The notes below the pieces were generated by a model. That model made no database searches, had not been told where the DNA came from, and saw nothing but the letters and a program-made list of their open reading frames with translations. Shown here piece after piece: positions 24,537 to 37,246 of a stretch of 64,000 bases of DNA; the stretch's first letter is position 1, and every line of letters begins with the position of its first letter. The stretch comes from Strix aluco (taxonomy: Eukaryota; Chordata; Aves; Strigiformes; Strigidae), in assembly GCF_031877795.1 (NCBI RefSeq), contig NC_133940.1, forward strand, positions 8,433,985 to 8,497,984, written 5' to 3'. Position numbers and translations under genes: made by a program.

Positions 24537-25906
24537 CATGCGGCATCTTGGGAACAGTACAAAAGGCCATATGTCCTCTTCTGCCTGCTCACACTGACAT
24601 CAGCGATGCTGCAGTTCATGTTGCCTTGAGAGCACTGTGTAGTCTTGAAGAAAGGGAAGTGAGTCTGTTTCTGTTATGAAACATAGGATGACTTTCTTCT
24701 TTTCCAGCAGTGTGTTCTGTAATATTTACAACAAAGGGTTTTTTTTTTTCCTTTGGGAAGGTTTGGTGTGGGAAATGCAGCCTATCTCCAGTTTAGGTAA
24801 GTGTAGTTAAAAGGGCTGTTGTTGTTACATAAGAAATCTGCAGTAGCCGTCTCTTCGTTCTGCCCCGTGTCCATCACCTTGGAGCAGGCTTGTTGAAATG
24901 ACTTTGAAAATGTAATTTCTCACATCGGGTTGGATCTGCAAAATCGTTGGTTATGTACTGACGATTTATTTCTAGTGGAAACAGAAGATTGGTTGTATAT
25001 TTTTGTGTCATGTATTTGAGTTATAAAGCACGGGCCCAACCTAGTAATTCTCCTTCAGTAAAAACTGTAAGTGCATTTGATGGGAAACTTCCCCCAAAGA
25101 TTCCCCAAGGTCAGACAGGACACAGTTACAGAGTCAAATCTTGTAGTCCCTTTCTCAAAAGGAGAATTAATGTGGCATCGTTATCCAGGCTTGTGACAAC
25201 AGTGACACAGGATTGCCAAAAAGACTAATGGAAGGAGATGGATGATTGATTCTCTTTACAGTAGTAGATCAGGTTATTTCTCTGAATTCTTTCTTCAGTT
25301 CTCTCAATTCCCAAACTGTAACCAGTTACTGTAATTATTTACTCTAATTACTTCCAATCTACAAGTAAATTGAACATAAATTAAGATCAACTGATGTAAG
25401 GGACAGGATGGTTCAGTGAGCTGACAGTAAGGTATGGAGACGATTTGCTGATCAGTAGTTGCAGGGGATGGCTGTTTGATAGCTGTGTGGAGTGAGTGCT
25501 AAGTCCCTGCTCTTAATTTTTGTGGATATGAGTTTTCATATAACAGTTCAGAGATTTCCTAAGGTCGAAGCCAAGCCCAAATAATGCCTACTCTAATTTC
25601 AAAACTGTCACGATTTTGTTTCAAAGGGTCTGAGTATCACAGGCCTCCAGAGGTGGAGGCAAATTTTTCCCATTTTGGCAAATGGGAATAATGGTGCTTT
25701 ACCTTAACCTTCACACTAAGCATCCTTAACCAGTTAAATATTTTGTAAATCAGAAGTGCTTGTTACTAGCTGAGGTCTTTAGGGACTTTTCACATAGTTG
25801 GAAATGATATTCAAAATAAAGGTAGGTACATCTTACTCTAAGACCCCCTCAAGTGTGAATGATAGTTCTATTTCTTTGTTTTGGCTATAATGCCGACACA
25901 GGTGGA

Positions 25907-25931
25907 TTTTTTTTTTTTTTTTTCCCCCCCC
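25907..25931. repeat. T17-C8 homopolymer junction
   Basis: Seventeen T directly followed by eight C. Such junctions are often misread in assemblies. Confidence 0.9.
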
Positions 25932-28849
25932 TGACATCACATCATAATATCTTTCCTTTTCACTGGAACTTCAGAATTGATATAGGGGGAAAGAAGATAC
26001 TTCAAGACAAAAATGGCATCTACTCTCAGGAATGTATTTTTATGTTTCATTCTCCGTCACAGATCTCCATAGGTTAAGTTTTGGGCAAAGGTGAACAAAT
26101 TAATACTTTACGAAGACATTTGTCACACACAGTTCCACTCACACCTGAGAAGCTTTTTCCCTGTACATTAGGATGTAACATTTAGCATGTAAGCATTTTC
26201 ATTCATTTAAGTATGCAACACTTATTTTCATGTGGCTATCAGAATAGGCACTGAGTATAATTTAATTTTTGCTTTGACTAGTTACTTTAAATCTTACTAG
26301 GATTTTCACAATTCCAAATTTACATAGGGAAATAATTTCCGAATTCATCCGGTACTTCAGTAACCCACTAGGTCATGCTGATGGTCAGGTACTTTTAAGG
26401 ACTTCACTTTTCCTGTTCCTTTAACTTACTTATTTTCTTCATTAACTGTGTTGATTTAAATAAAGTCACAGAGACTGAAAAAATCCCAAGTATATACAAT
26501 CTTGCAGTCAGAAATACAGGCAAAAGGTTTTGATCTCTGACTGCCAAATGGTGACTCATTAAAAAGGAATTTTTGTTCCTCCCTTTTCAAAGGGTTACTC
26601 ACTACCAGGCAGTAAATATCTAGTTTTGATGCCACTGCATTGAAATGCCTGACATTGTTGGTGTATTAAATCCAAACTCTGTAAGATTATTTGATCACAG
26701 ACTTCATGAAGTTTTGTTTTGTTGTTTTTCTTGATTAAAAAAAACCTGTTGGGGGATTTGCTTCAAGCTTTACCCTGTCAGTTTGAGTACAGTCTAAAAT
26801 GAAATATGTTTAGATTTTAATAACAGAGGACCCTTTCCATACTTTAAGTACTGGGTCATTCAAATTATTTTTAAACACACAGGACCATGCAAGCACTAAC
26901 TTCTTTCTAATTTTGCATTGGGTAACATCAGACAAGGACGTTGGAATTTGTCTAAATCAAAGAATTCTCTTTGTATTCCACATCAAGGGTTGTGTGCTAA
27001 GCATTTTCTAATATTGCATTGCATAAAGCTGAAAATAAATTGTACTGAAGAGACACATTCAAAACCCAACCAAAGGCATTATCTTTTTCTCAATTTCCAT
27101 ATTAATCTTGACTCTCCAAGCCATCTCCTTTGTTTTCCTGTTCTTACCTGTTCTACACAGTTGATGGAAGGGCACAATGGCTTGTTTGAATCCTCCATCT
27201 CATCTCCTTATTTATGGATTGGTTGGTTTGAACTTTACATAGCGTTGAAAGGTTGTTTTCTAGGTTGCAGCAACACTTGTGTTTGACTTGAAGCAGAAGG
27301 AGAGCACGTTCAGGCTTTTCAGTCTTTATGAGAAGTGAATCTTGGTCCGTGATCCCAGAAGGTAGATCAGCCTTAATTTCAAGTGAAAGTCCTGCATCTT
27401 CAAGTAACTTCCAATGTCAATTAAAGTTCAATGTTCTTGATTTCCAGAGATATGTATGAGTCAAATCTAAAGTTTAGGGCAAGTGTGAAGGATGTAAGAG
27501 AAAATGTAGATGTTTCTTCTGATACCAGTCTCCCCTCCCCTGCAGGGCTCCTACAGTCTGTCAGCTGTAATGGAGTGATTTGATTACTTTGTAGTGTTAA
27601 GCTAAAAGAATAAATCTAAGCGCCTTGGGAATGGGGAACCAATCCAACAATCAGAAACAAACAAGTTAATAAATGTGAAGCATTTCTGCACGGTGCTGCT
27701 GCAGAAATGCTACTTCCAGAGATGCTTGGAGGCAGCCATGACTATTGGACCAGTCAATTAGTGTAAGTATGTTCACTGTACACACCACCATTAATTGGAT
27801 GCTGGGGGAAGTACTTGGTGTTTTTGAAGGAGAAGTGTGTGTCTTCTGTTGGTTATAAATTATGAAAATCTTGAATGTCTCAGGCTGAACTGTTTATTGC
27901 TCACCCCCTTGCTTCCCAGTCACTCTAACCTACATGGAAAAAGCTTGACTTAGGCAGTCTTCATTGCCCTTTCTTTAAAATCATTCTGGCTCTATACATC
28001 ATCTACAAATTCTTTTTTTCCCCTTGTCCGCTATTCTCTCCCCCCACCTCAGCTCCCCAAACCCTGGCCTGAAATAGAGCATTTGAGTGACTGTCCACAG
28101 AGGCAGTTTGAAACCCAAATTATCCCCTCAGACTGGTTTCTGATGCCCACGTGGCAGGCTACGTACAGTCTGGAGTCATTGGTAAGGGCACCATGCATAG
28201 AAATATTGTGAGCTATAGCAGCAGTGTCAAGTGCTGTTGTGTAAGAAAACCCCACCTGCATGGAACTGATTTTGGATGTTGGAACTTGGGCAGATAAGGC
28301 ATGGATTAATTACCCTGAGTCTTATGCCAGCCTGTAGCTTTAATTTTATACCTAAGAATGGCAATAATGGCAAACTAGTGGGTAAATGGCCAGTTCTGGC
28401 TGCCCACAAGTCCTCCCTTTGGAGCATCTCTACTGGTAACTCTATGTCTATTATTCAGGATTTAAAGTGGTCACCCACTTTGCAGCCTTCAGCTAGTTCA
28501 GCGAACGTCCCTTTGTTGGTGTTCACACCCAGAACAGAAACAGGTATCGGCCTTTGTACGAGGACTGCAAAAAATGTACCATTGAATGCCTTGCCATCTG
28601 CTACCCAAAACGTAGTGAAGCAAACTGTTAAACTTCACGTGGAGCTTAGGGTTTGATTAACTTAAATTACCCTCCTGTTGTACATGTTTGCAATGCCGAT
28701 GGGATTAGGTGGCATATATTTTCAAGAAATACATGTTCATTATTAAGAAAGGTTAAGCAATAACTTCTAGTGGTCATTTCCTTTTGGAGCATAGCTGTGT
28801 CTGTAGCGTAATTTGTTTGTTTGTGTATACTGCTGGATCCTGGCGAGGA

Positions 28850-29186
28850 GGTGGACCAGCGCTACAGGCACGAGCTCAGTGGCGCTGGCTGGCCCAGCTG
28901 CAGGGGCTGGTGCTGCCGAGCTGCCGATGGAGAGCCAGAGACCGCGGGGCGTAGAGGTGAAGAGGTCCAAAGTACGAGGAGGCAATGGTAGGGGAGAGAG
29001 AGCAGGGACGGGCTGGGACTGAAGGGAGGGCGAAGCCAAGGAGACAGAGGGAGAGCTGAGGAAGCCGGGCAGGTATCTGCAGGGAGGATGGAGGCACAGC
29101 AGGTCCAGGCCCACCTCGGAAGGGCTGGGATCCCTCATGTGCCTGGTCCGCCAGGTCCAGCATCTCCTAGCGCTTCTACTCAAGCA
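28850..29186 (+). promoter_or_regulatory. Small CpG-enriched block around a candidate exon
   Basis: About 16 CpG dinucleotides fall in roughly 330 bp here, well above the surrounding DNA. The block is purine-rich on the plus strand between 28,970 and 29,090. It ends close to the donor-like site at 29187. It may be a minor CpG island and alternative promoter, or simply a GC-rich exon-like patch. Confidence 0.4.
29088..29186 (+). CDS. Candidate alternative first exon, unidentified
   Basis: ATG at 29088 has A at -3 and G at +4, a strong start context. The frame runs 33 codons, beginning MEAQQVQAHLGRAG and becoming Pro/Gly/Ser/Ala-rich, and ends at GTAAGTG (29187), a strong intron-side donor with A as the last exon base. 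The length is a multiple of three (phase 0), as for the candidate exon at 16451. The position inside a CpG-enriched block fits an internal alternative promoter of the same plus-strand gene. I recognise no protein. On the opposite strand a frame at 28767-29333 covers the same bases, so chance openness in GC-rich DNA is a real alternative. Confidence 0.25.
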
Positions 29187-30554
29187 GTAAGTGTTTCCTG
29201 TGTGCAGACTTGTTCTGTGCGCCTTCAACCTGCAGAGAGTGCTTTTCTTTATCTCCATTGTCTTTTTTAAGTTTGCAACTCTTGTTTTTTTCCTTGTACT
29301 CTTGCTTTCATACTTCTGTTGTGATTGCCCCACTGGAGAAATGGGAGTCTCTTAGCAGCAGTGAAGAGATGCTCCAGGGAGCTAACCCTGTGTCGCCTCT
29401 TCAGAGGCAGGCAGAGCTGCGGTGGGGAGCAGGCACAGTGCCGGGGCTGCACACCTTTGATTGCCCTGTGATCACAGGCATGTGTTGGTTTGGTTTATTT
29501 TGTTAGAAGGATTTTTCTTTGGGTGAGTGCAGTGCTTGGGCAGCCCAGCTACTGAACAGCTGACCGAAGCACGCAGCTGCTATTCAGTGTGCAGCTGCAG
29601 TACATGCCAGTTGGGTTTTGAGTCGGTGCTAACACTGGGACAAAAGTCAAGGTATGTCTGTGCTGCTGTCCTTGTTGTGTAAATTCACTGGTTCAGGCGG
29701 AAACAGTGAAGACTGCTTTCACCTGGCTAACCTGCTGGTTACTGCCAGCAGGACAGCTATGGCTGCATGAGGTAAGTTTGAGCTGCAGAAGTTGCTTAAG
29801 ACATTAAGTAAATAATCTGGCACTCTACCCACATGGAACAGCAGAAGTGCCCGGAGCAGCGTGGCTAGCCTTCCCCGGGCCAGCCTCGCGGGCACGTCTG
29901 CATGAGATCGGTGTGCCTCACTGTGCCCAGGAAGCTGGTTCAAAAGATCAGCTGAGCTGCTCATGAACCATCTTCCCAAATCTCCTTCAAGAGAAATTTG
30001 GGATCTTAAGGTGACCTTGGATTTTGTCAACCTAAGATGGTAATGTCCTCTTTTACAGCAGGCTCTGAAGCATTGTAGCTTCTCCAGTAAGGAGATGTAA
30101 TTCAGCGTTTATAAAGGCAGACAGGAAAGTAAAAGATTCTTTCGTTCTCTCTGAGACCGTTTTCACACGTAGAAAGAATGAGTCACTCGACATTTCATTA
30201 TTGAATAGGAACTGATTTACAAGTGTGTATGCTCCAAGATGAATGTTGGTGGATGAACTATGGTTTCCTCCATGACCATGCTGTAAATGGGCTTCAGCCA
30301 GTTTGATGTAATTCATTCTGTGGCACTGTGCTGTCTTTTGAAATGGAAGCATCATCCTTCTTATGATCTTCTGAAGGTTAGAAGGCAGATTAACATGGAA
30401 ATTCTTGATTAGCTTTAATTCAGCTCTACTACTGCAGGAAAGCATAGTTCCTGAATTGCACAAAGACAGACTCTTCAAACACGGATCCAGATCAGCGTAC
30501 TGGAGATCCTGTTGGTAGGTGTGGTGACTATGATTAATATTTACTTGATGCCTT
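29187..30554. other. Intron-like non-coding DNA
   Basis: No gene is supported. The frame at 30053-30598 (minus) is long for the area but runs into the MIR-like repeat and shows no domain. A 'cagcag|gacag...gag|gtaagt' pair at about 29748-29775 would make only a 19-base microexon and is not called. Confidence 0.5.
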
Positions 30555-30770
30555 TCATCTTCCAAGTACTTTACACAGAACAAGCATTTCATCTTCACAA
30601 AAGACGTATGAGTTAGGTGAAATAAGTTTTACTGTCTCTGCTTTATTAATAAAGGCAGGGAAACTGAAGCAAAGAGATTAAAGTAGTTTGCTTATGGTTA
30701 CAAAGAAGGCTAGCGCTGAAACTGTGTAATTTCTGGTTTCTGTTTCTGTGTCCAGACTAATATCTCTTCT
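30555..30770 (-). mobile_element. MIR-like CORE-SINE remnant, reverse orientation
   Basis: Read on the plus strand, the order of landmarks is that of a reverse-complemented MIR or its LINE (L2) relative: 'aagtactttacacag', 'catttcatcttcac', 'atgagttaggtga', 'gggaaactgaagc', 'aaagagattaaagtag', 'tttgcttatggttacaaag' and 'ggctagcgctgaaa'. The mammalian consensus has the equivalents 'ctcatttaatcctcac', 'tgaggtaggt', 'ggaaactgaggcacagagag', 'gttaagtgacttgcccaaggtcac' and 'agctagtaagtggcagagc'. Divergence is high, consistent with an insertion before the split of birds and mammals. The element would not be active. Confidence 0.6.
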
Positions 30771-31271
30771 TTGTAAGAAGCAGCAGCAGGACAAACTTTT
30801 GAGTAAGAACATCATAAGAATTTAGTGAGGCAACTTAGCAGATGTTGCAGCTGCACCTGCGGCACCTAACGCTGGTGCCCCACTGGGTGATGCAGTGCTC
30901 TCCTCCCTTGGCACTGCAGTCTCTCATCCACCCTTACGGAAGCATCACCACAGATTGCTGCTTGAGTTGCAAAGCATCCGTCGACCTTTTCTTAGGCTGA
31001 TACAATGGCTCAGTTTAGTCACTGCTCCGGCTGGACCACTGGAGACATAAGTACGTGTTGAGATTTCTGGAGTAAAAGAGTTTCTGCTGGAGTGACTATG
31101 ATACATACATGTATGTTCTATGGTGCATACATGATTTTATTCAGCTCAATGACTTCTTGAGATGTTTCTTTGGAGATGCTCTAGAAAGTGCTTAAATTAT
31201 ATTGTTGAATGTTAAGCATGCAAGTGGTCACATTAATATGGAAAAATTATTTGTTTACCTTTGGCTTGGAT

Positions 31272-31332
31272 AGGGTTACTCACAGAGCTCGGCTTTAAGT
31301 ATATGCTCGAGTGCATTGCTGAATCAGGGCCC
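31272..31332. repeat. Palindromic (MITE-like) repeat, one arm
   Basis: It reads 'agggttactcacagagctc', then 'ggctttaagtatatgctcg', then 'agtgcattgctgaatcagg' and 'gccct'. The order and spacing agree with the bird/turtle/crocodilian repeat arm 'gggactactcacatgcttaaag ttaagcacatgcttaagtg ctttgctgaatcagggcc'. This is the best preserved of the palindromic-repeat remnants in the window. Confidence 0.6.
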
Positions 31333-34300
31333 TAGTTAACAACAAAGGCTGTGTCACCCTGAACTGCAGACTGGCAGAGAAGCTGTTGAGGGCCCAAAGG
31401 TAGTTTTTGGTTTAAAGAGCTTCCTATCAAGATGAGTCAGTGGACAAAGCTTAACATCTGAGAAAGTTCTTATCTGAGAAGGCATCTGACCTTTTGAAAG
31501 AGAAACCTCCTTTGTAGATGCATACGAGTTGTGTGCACCCTCTATCAGATTGTACAGCCGGTTGACTGTAATGGAAATCCTCACCTGGGGAGGCCGTGCC
31601 GGCCGAGCGGGAAGCCTCCCTCCCTCTGTGCAAGGAAGAGCAATTGCGTTTTAGTTCCTCCAGTCCCACCTTCATGAAGGAAGAGAAGATGTCCTTGCCT
31701 GAAACTGGAGTCTGCTCGAGATGGCAGCTGTAGAAGCCACTTCATTCAGTCTAGATTTGACTGTAAATTCAGTCTCCTGTTTCATGTGGAGTGACAGTTT
31801 TTACGCTGCAGTGAGGAGTCACTCAGCGAGAGAAGGGAGACAGGAGAGCAGAGCAATGCAGCCCCGTTCTCCTCGTAAGGCCATGGTTCAAAATGTTTAA
31901 TTAGTTGTTTTGAAACAGTGGCTCTTCTCCTTTGAGGAAGGAATGATGTATCAGCAAAAGCTGACCAAAATGATGTAGCAAATCAATTCTATGGTAATCC
32001 GTTTATTTAAACTTTGGTACTTAATTTTATAAGCGCTTCTCAAGTGTTCCTGTGCTCCCGTTCATTAACCAGTATTCTTTTATGCTATTGCTTGGAGGTT
32101 TGTGCTGCAGATAGCAAAATGGCCAGGACATGCCACTCGAAACTGCCTCTAAATGTAATCCAAGCAGGTCTGCAATAATAGTGCTAAAAGAAGAGCTGTT
32201 TAGCGGCATTATTAATGGGCAAAGAGTTCAGGCAGGATTATGAAAAAGTAAATTTTTATTAAGAGTGGAGGAGCTAGAAGAATGGACTGATTGCCCTGAG
32301 TCCTCTGGGCCCTCGAGCAATCAATTTCCCTTTCTAGTATTCAGTTACTTGCTAATTGTATTGATTTTTATCAAATATGTGTACAAATCAATTTTATATT
32401 TTAGTGCTGTTAAAAGCTTCCTTCCTTCCTCACAGGCAGGGCTGCTCTGATCATTCTCATTGTCTTCCTTTATTTTAATGCTTTTATCTTAATGCATATT
32501 TTCGTTAGGACACACATGTTTTTCTTTAGGACATTTAACCAGGTAGGGATTTTACGTAGATGCTCAGGGTTGGAGCAAGTAGGCATCTCTCAGACAAAAC
32601 CTCTGTGAACTCAGTGGAACTGTCTGCTTAAGTAAAAATTGCAGGAAAGGGATGTGTTGTGTTGTAAAATGGGTGGGTGCAAGTGACCATATAGTGTGAC
32701 CCCCTGAAGAGCAGGAAGCACTGCTAGCGCAGGAGGTGAATTGTGTTGCGGAAAGATTGTAACCAGAAACAAAGAAGGGGATAAATGCTGAACATGACGC
32801 ACTCTTATTGAATAAACATGAAAATGAAGTCAGGGAGACAAAAATTAAACTCCTGAAATAATGCGAGCTGTTTTATCAGTACGGCCTCCATCGTTTTTGA
32901 AAACCAAGTCATCACTTGAGCACTTCAAGTGAAGTGGATGCTGGAGACATCTCCAAGCAAAGTGAATGTATTGAGCTCTGAACAAAATAAAACAACATTC
33001 TCCATTTGTGTTTGTTTATGCCCGTGGCGATTTAAATTGTTCCTGTCAAACGTACCTATTTTCTGAGATAGCGCACGCTCGCGCTCTATTTTAATGTAAG
33101 CTGCACAGTTTGGAGTTGAGGAGAATCTCCCTGGCTGTGTGTGTAAGCCTGAGAGATTGACTCTGGTAATTGAAATGTTTGGGGTATGCACAGCCATGCC
33201 GGAGATGCTGGGAGAGACTTTGAACTTCTAATGGTGTGAGCAGTAGTCATGAGAACAAGGAAAGCTAGAGCTCTGCTTTTCCACTTGCCTCTGACTTAAT
33301 ATTACACTGCAGAGTTTTTGACACTGTGTTTTCTGCTCTTACTGTCAGGACACTTAAAAGACTTTTATCCTTTTTTTCAGGAGCTAAGAGTTGCATTAGC
33401 AAGTGTCCAGGTATACACATAGCCAGTAAAAATGCACTTTACATTAAATAATACAGCGGTAGAAGCATAAAGCATTTTATATTTTACGCTGATCACTTTG
33501 GTCTTTTTGTTCTCCTCCCTGGTTCCGCTGCTGTTTCTTCATTACACAGTGATCCCAGCTGGGAAAGCCAGCAGAAACCACAGGTTTCTCAGCCTCTCTT
33601 GTCTGCCAGTAGCTGCTCCCAGAGGCGGTGCTGTGGTATGAGAAGACATACCCAAGCCCTCCTGCCAGTTCAAATGGCCCTAGGAACTGGGGTGGGGGTT
33701 CACCAGGAGCCCCCAGACCACCGCTCAGTAAGAAGCAGACGCCTTTTGTGCCCCGCAACAGAGTTTTGCTGTGCTCCCGAACTGCCACGGTGGCTTTTCT
33801 TGCTACAGGGTGCTTGATATTTTCAGATCCGGTGTAGGCACCGCAACCATAATCATCAGTATAATGTTTTAGAAGCTGGTTAGGAGAAACCAGTCTTATT
33901 CTCCTTTGATGTCTGTGCGCAGTGAGATTCCTCGCTGCATTCCCAGCTGGAGCGAGGGGGATGTATTCTGCTGTGTGAATAACTGCTGCCCCGGGAACCT
34001 GGAGGGCAGGGGCTCACTGGGAGGAGAACCTCTGCTAGTGCAGCCTCTGGCTCCGCATCATCTTGCAGACCGTGAGCACGTTTTTGTCGTTGGGTTTATA
34101 CAGCACCTCTTGTACGAGAAATCACAAACTGGATAAGCTGTATGAGGGGTCATTATAACACAGAGAAGATAAATGTACCGGTTCTGCTGGAGGCTGTCCT
34201 CAGGCTGTTTGTTATGTGTCTCTAACACTGTCACTACATCACACACTTCCTCGATCTCCGTATTACCCTACAAGCCTGTCTAATGGGATCCTCTGTTGCT

Positions 34301-36960
34301 GATTCCGGCTTACCCTGACCTACTTCTTTCTTGTGTCCCAGCAAGCTGTCAGGAGCTATCAGAGCACTGGGAGCTGAAATAAACACTCACTGAGGGGAAA
34401 AGCAAGGCTGTCTCTGGTGAATTTAATTAGCTTTGTTTAACTGGCTTGTTTGCTTTGTAAATCACATCATTTTTAGTCAAATTTAAGGGATAAAAAAATC
34501 TGTAATTAAAATCAAATGATGCACGACCTTATTAAAAGTCAAGGGTTTTAGAAGTTCAGTACAAAAAAATCATTTAGTTTGTAACATGTTTGCAGCACTC
34601 TGAATATTTTAGGGGGAAGAAGGATGAATTTGAGATGCTTTTTGGTTTTGGGGTCTTTCTTCAGACAGGAGGGAGATTGTTATTACTGAGTCAACATCTT
34701 TTTGATTTAAAAAAAAAAAAAGTCTTTTTGTTTTTAAATTAATACTTGAGTCTTTTCATCAATATTGCAAGCTTGCTGGATAAAATTTTTGAATCCAAAT
34801 AAAGGTTCTTACAGTTCCTTTCTGTCCTGCGGTCTAAGCATCAGTGTATTATCCATAGTTTGAAGCCCTGCTGTTGTGTGAGACCATGGTTTAAATCATG
34901 GCTTCCCTTTGCACTTCTGTTGCATTTTTGAGCATAGAACAGAAGTCATTGTAATTTTGGCTCTGCCAGACAAATGAAGCACTGACTCGGGAAGTCATCA
35001 CTGGGTTGAATTTGAAAGTGCTTATAGTATTCTTATCAGACAGTGTGTTACGTCTTTCAGGTGCTTTACTGCATTTCAGTGTGGCACATATTTCTTTTAA
35101 CAATTGATGTTCTTGCTCTTGTCAGCATAGGGTCTAATCCTCTTGCTGTTGAAAATGATAAAAGCCCTATGAATTCCTAATATGTCTTATCAAAATCTGG
35201 CTAAAATATAAAATGTCTGACCCCAACTTCTGATTCTTCTTCAGCAGAAATATGTTTCTTCCTTGCACCACACATGCATATTGATAGAGCTTCCTGAGTA
35301 CATGTCTTATAGAAATACACCCGTCCTTGTGCTGAGGCACGAACAGAAAAGGATTAAAGGACCACTGAGAAAGAAATGGGTATGGATGAACTTGCAGTGT
35401 GCAAAAAAGGTAAAATACGGGATAAAATGACTACCCAAGAGTATGAGAGGAATTAAAAATCTGTTTCGCAAGCTGCAGTACTTCTTCCAGTCCTTTGAAA
35501 AGGATGTAAGATTGGCCAACTTGTAGTACTGCACTGAGAATTACTCGTGGTAATAACTTTACTGAGGAGTATAACGAGTAGCCTGATTGTTCAGTCACTT
35601 CTGAGTAACTCACTAACTTACTGATCACTGCAAGATTGCAGAGGAGGAAAAGAGAAATGTTCTTTCCTCAGTAGGAGTTTTGGAAGTCCCTTGGCTCCAC
35701 TGGAGCGCGTGGGGCTGGAAGCTCTCTGCTGTGCCAGGGGTGGAAGTTGTATGGAGGTCTTACCAAAAGAAACGCACTGGGAGACTTCAGTGGTTTGACA
35801 GAATTGAATCAAAACAAGAATAGTCTGGTGAGTGGAGTAAACCAGCACCAAACTGTTAAGTCCAGTGAACTAGGTTTGCTGAGTTACAGCAGTGGAGAAG
35901 AGAGAAGGAAAGCTGAGACATCCCAGTTGAAGAATTCGTATATCTTGAATGACTCCACTGAATGAAGACCAGAAAATTTGTAGTATTATAACTTCAGAAA
36001 CTTTGCACGCATTCTGCTGCTTTACCGGATCCTGCCTCTCCCTTGTGGATTGAGGTCTTAAGTATTTTTGGCATCTGTAGCTGAGATGTGTAGAGTAGGA
36101 GGCATACAAGTACTTCTCCTGGGTCATTGCTCCAGAGAAAGCTGGTGAGCTGCATATCGTGGAGTTTTTATCACAGGCATGGAAGCAGACATGTTTTATC
36201 ATTTGATCCAGTGTGAATAGCAAGAAAAATGTTATGGTCTTAATACCCTAGCAGGAAGATGAGTGGTGGAGCAGTGAGATAACAAGGGGGCTAAAGCTAA
36301 ATGCTCATTTGGACCCATAGCTGCTGAGTGCAGCTCGCTGCGGCGCAGAACCGGGTGTGAGGACAAGGAGACTTCGGTGCTGTGGGAAAGTGGGTATTTA
36401 GTGTGTTTAGCAACAAACATGTGATTAATAGATGCGCGCCTGTCATCTCTGCGATAGCACCATAGTCCCTCCATTCATCTCCCCAGCCGCTGGGGGAGGG
36501 GAGCGGGAGAGCGGCTCCAGGCTCAGAGAGCACGTTTGCTCTTGGTGTAAATCAGGAGCCGAGAAGGGGATCTGTCCCAGCGCCTCCCTCTGCGCTTAGA
36601 AAAGTGCCTGGCGTGTTCTGGGCAGCGCCGTAATCTGAATAATAAACACTTAATTCCAAGATCATCATATTTGGCTGAGGTTGTTCTGTTAAATGATGCT
36701 TTGCTTAGAGGACACAGAAAGGGGCAAATGTTCGGTAAGACTTGAATCGTTTAACTTAAATCAACCTCCTCCTACCCACTATTGACATATCAAGAGAACC
36801 AATGAGGCATGTTTAATTACACATGCACCGAGTTTACAATTAGTCTGCAGACAGTGATTTTTTTAATTTATTTTTTTCTTCTGACGCAGCAAGGAAAGAT
36901 TTGATCCTGCAAGAGGTCTTACTCGCTGTAATACGAGCAGGGCTGGGTTGTTTTGGTTGG

Positions 36961-36977
36961 TTTTTTTTTTTTTTTTT
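36961..36977. repeat. Poly-T tract (T17)
   Basis: Uninterrupted run of 17 T preceded by 'gttgttttggttgg'. Confidence 0.9.
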
Positions 36978-37223
36978 GCATTTTAAATATAAGTGGAATG
37001 TTTTTATCTTCTAGGTCAAATGATTTAATCTGATGCTCTAATGTTACATGGTTTAGCAATCCTTCTGCTCCCCTTCTGCTTGTAATAAGTGACAAAAGTA
37101 CGGCTTCTTGCTTGATAAATGGGTTAACAGTATTCACAAGGCAGGTAATAGAAATCCATATTAATAGGTGGAAATTGGCTCTTGATGCCAGGCAGGAGAG
37201 TCTAATGAAAGTATTATTGTTTT

Positions 37224-37246
37224 AGCTTCCAGCTCCTTTGGAAGCT
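37224..37246. repeat. Perfect 8-bp inverted repeat
   Basis: AGCTTCCA and TGGAAGCT flank a seven-base spacer. A nested pair (TTTAGCTT at 37221 and AAGCTAAA shortly after) extends the symmetry. It may be an incidental hairpin. Confidence 0.7.

Larger units (their letters stand above)
23176..28840. other. Intron-like non-coding DNA
   Basis: No gene is supported. The frame at 26918-27286 (plus) has no recognisable domain, and the frame at 28276-28656 (plus) has neither domain nor splice context. Simple tracts include T16 at 24521-24536 and T17-C8 at 25907-25931. The 17 bases at 28474-28490 are shared exactly with 58879-58895. The remainder is AT-rich, CpG-poor and without tandem structure. Confidence 0.5.

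Noticed and set aside
24761..24797. Possible short exon between a T-rich acceptor and GTAAGT at about 24798
   Set aside because: Acceptor is weak, length would be under 40 bases and no reading frame argues for it.
29748..29775. Possible 19-base microexon before GTAAGT at about 29771
   Set aside because: Too short to judge; flanking AG and GT are expected often by chance.
30053..30598. 181-codon frame on the minus strand
   Set aside because: It runs into the MIR-like repeat and has no recognisable domain; treated as non-coding.
21720..32900. Shared 16-mer 'ctccatcgtttttgaa' at about 21722 and 32884
   Set aside because: About half of one such 16-base match is expected by chance in a 64-kb window; the flanks match only weakly.
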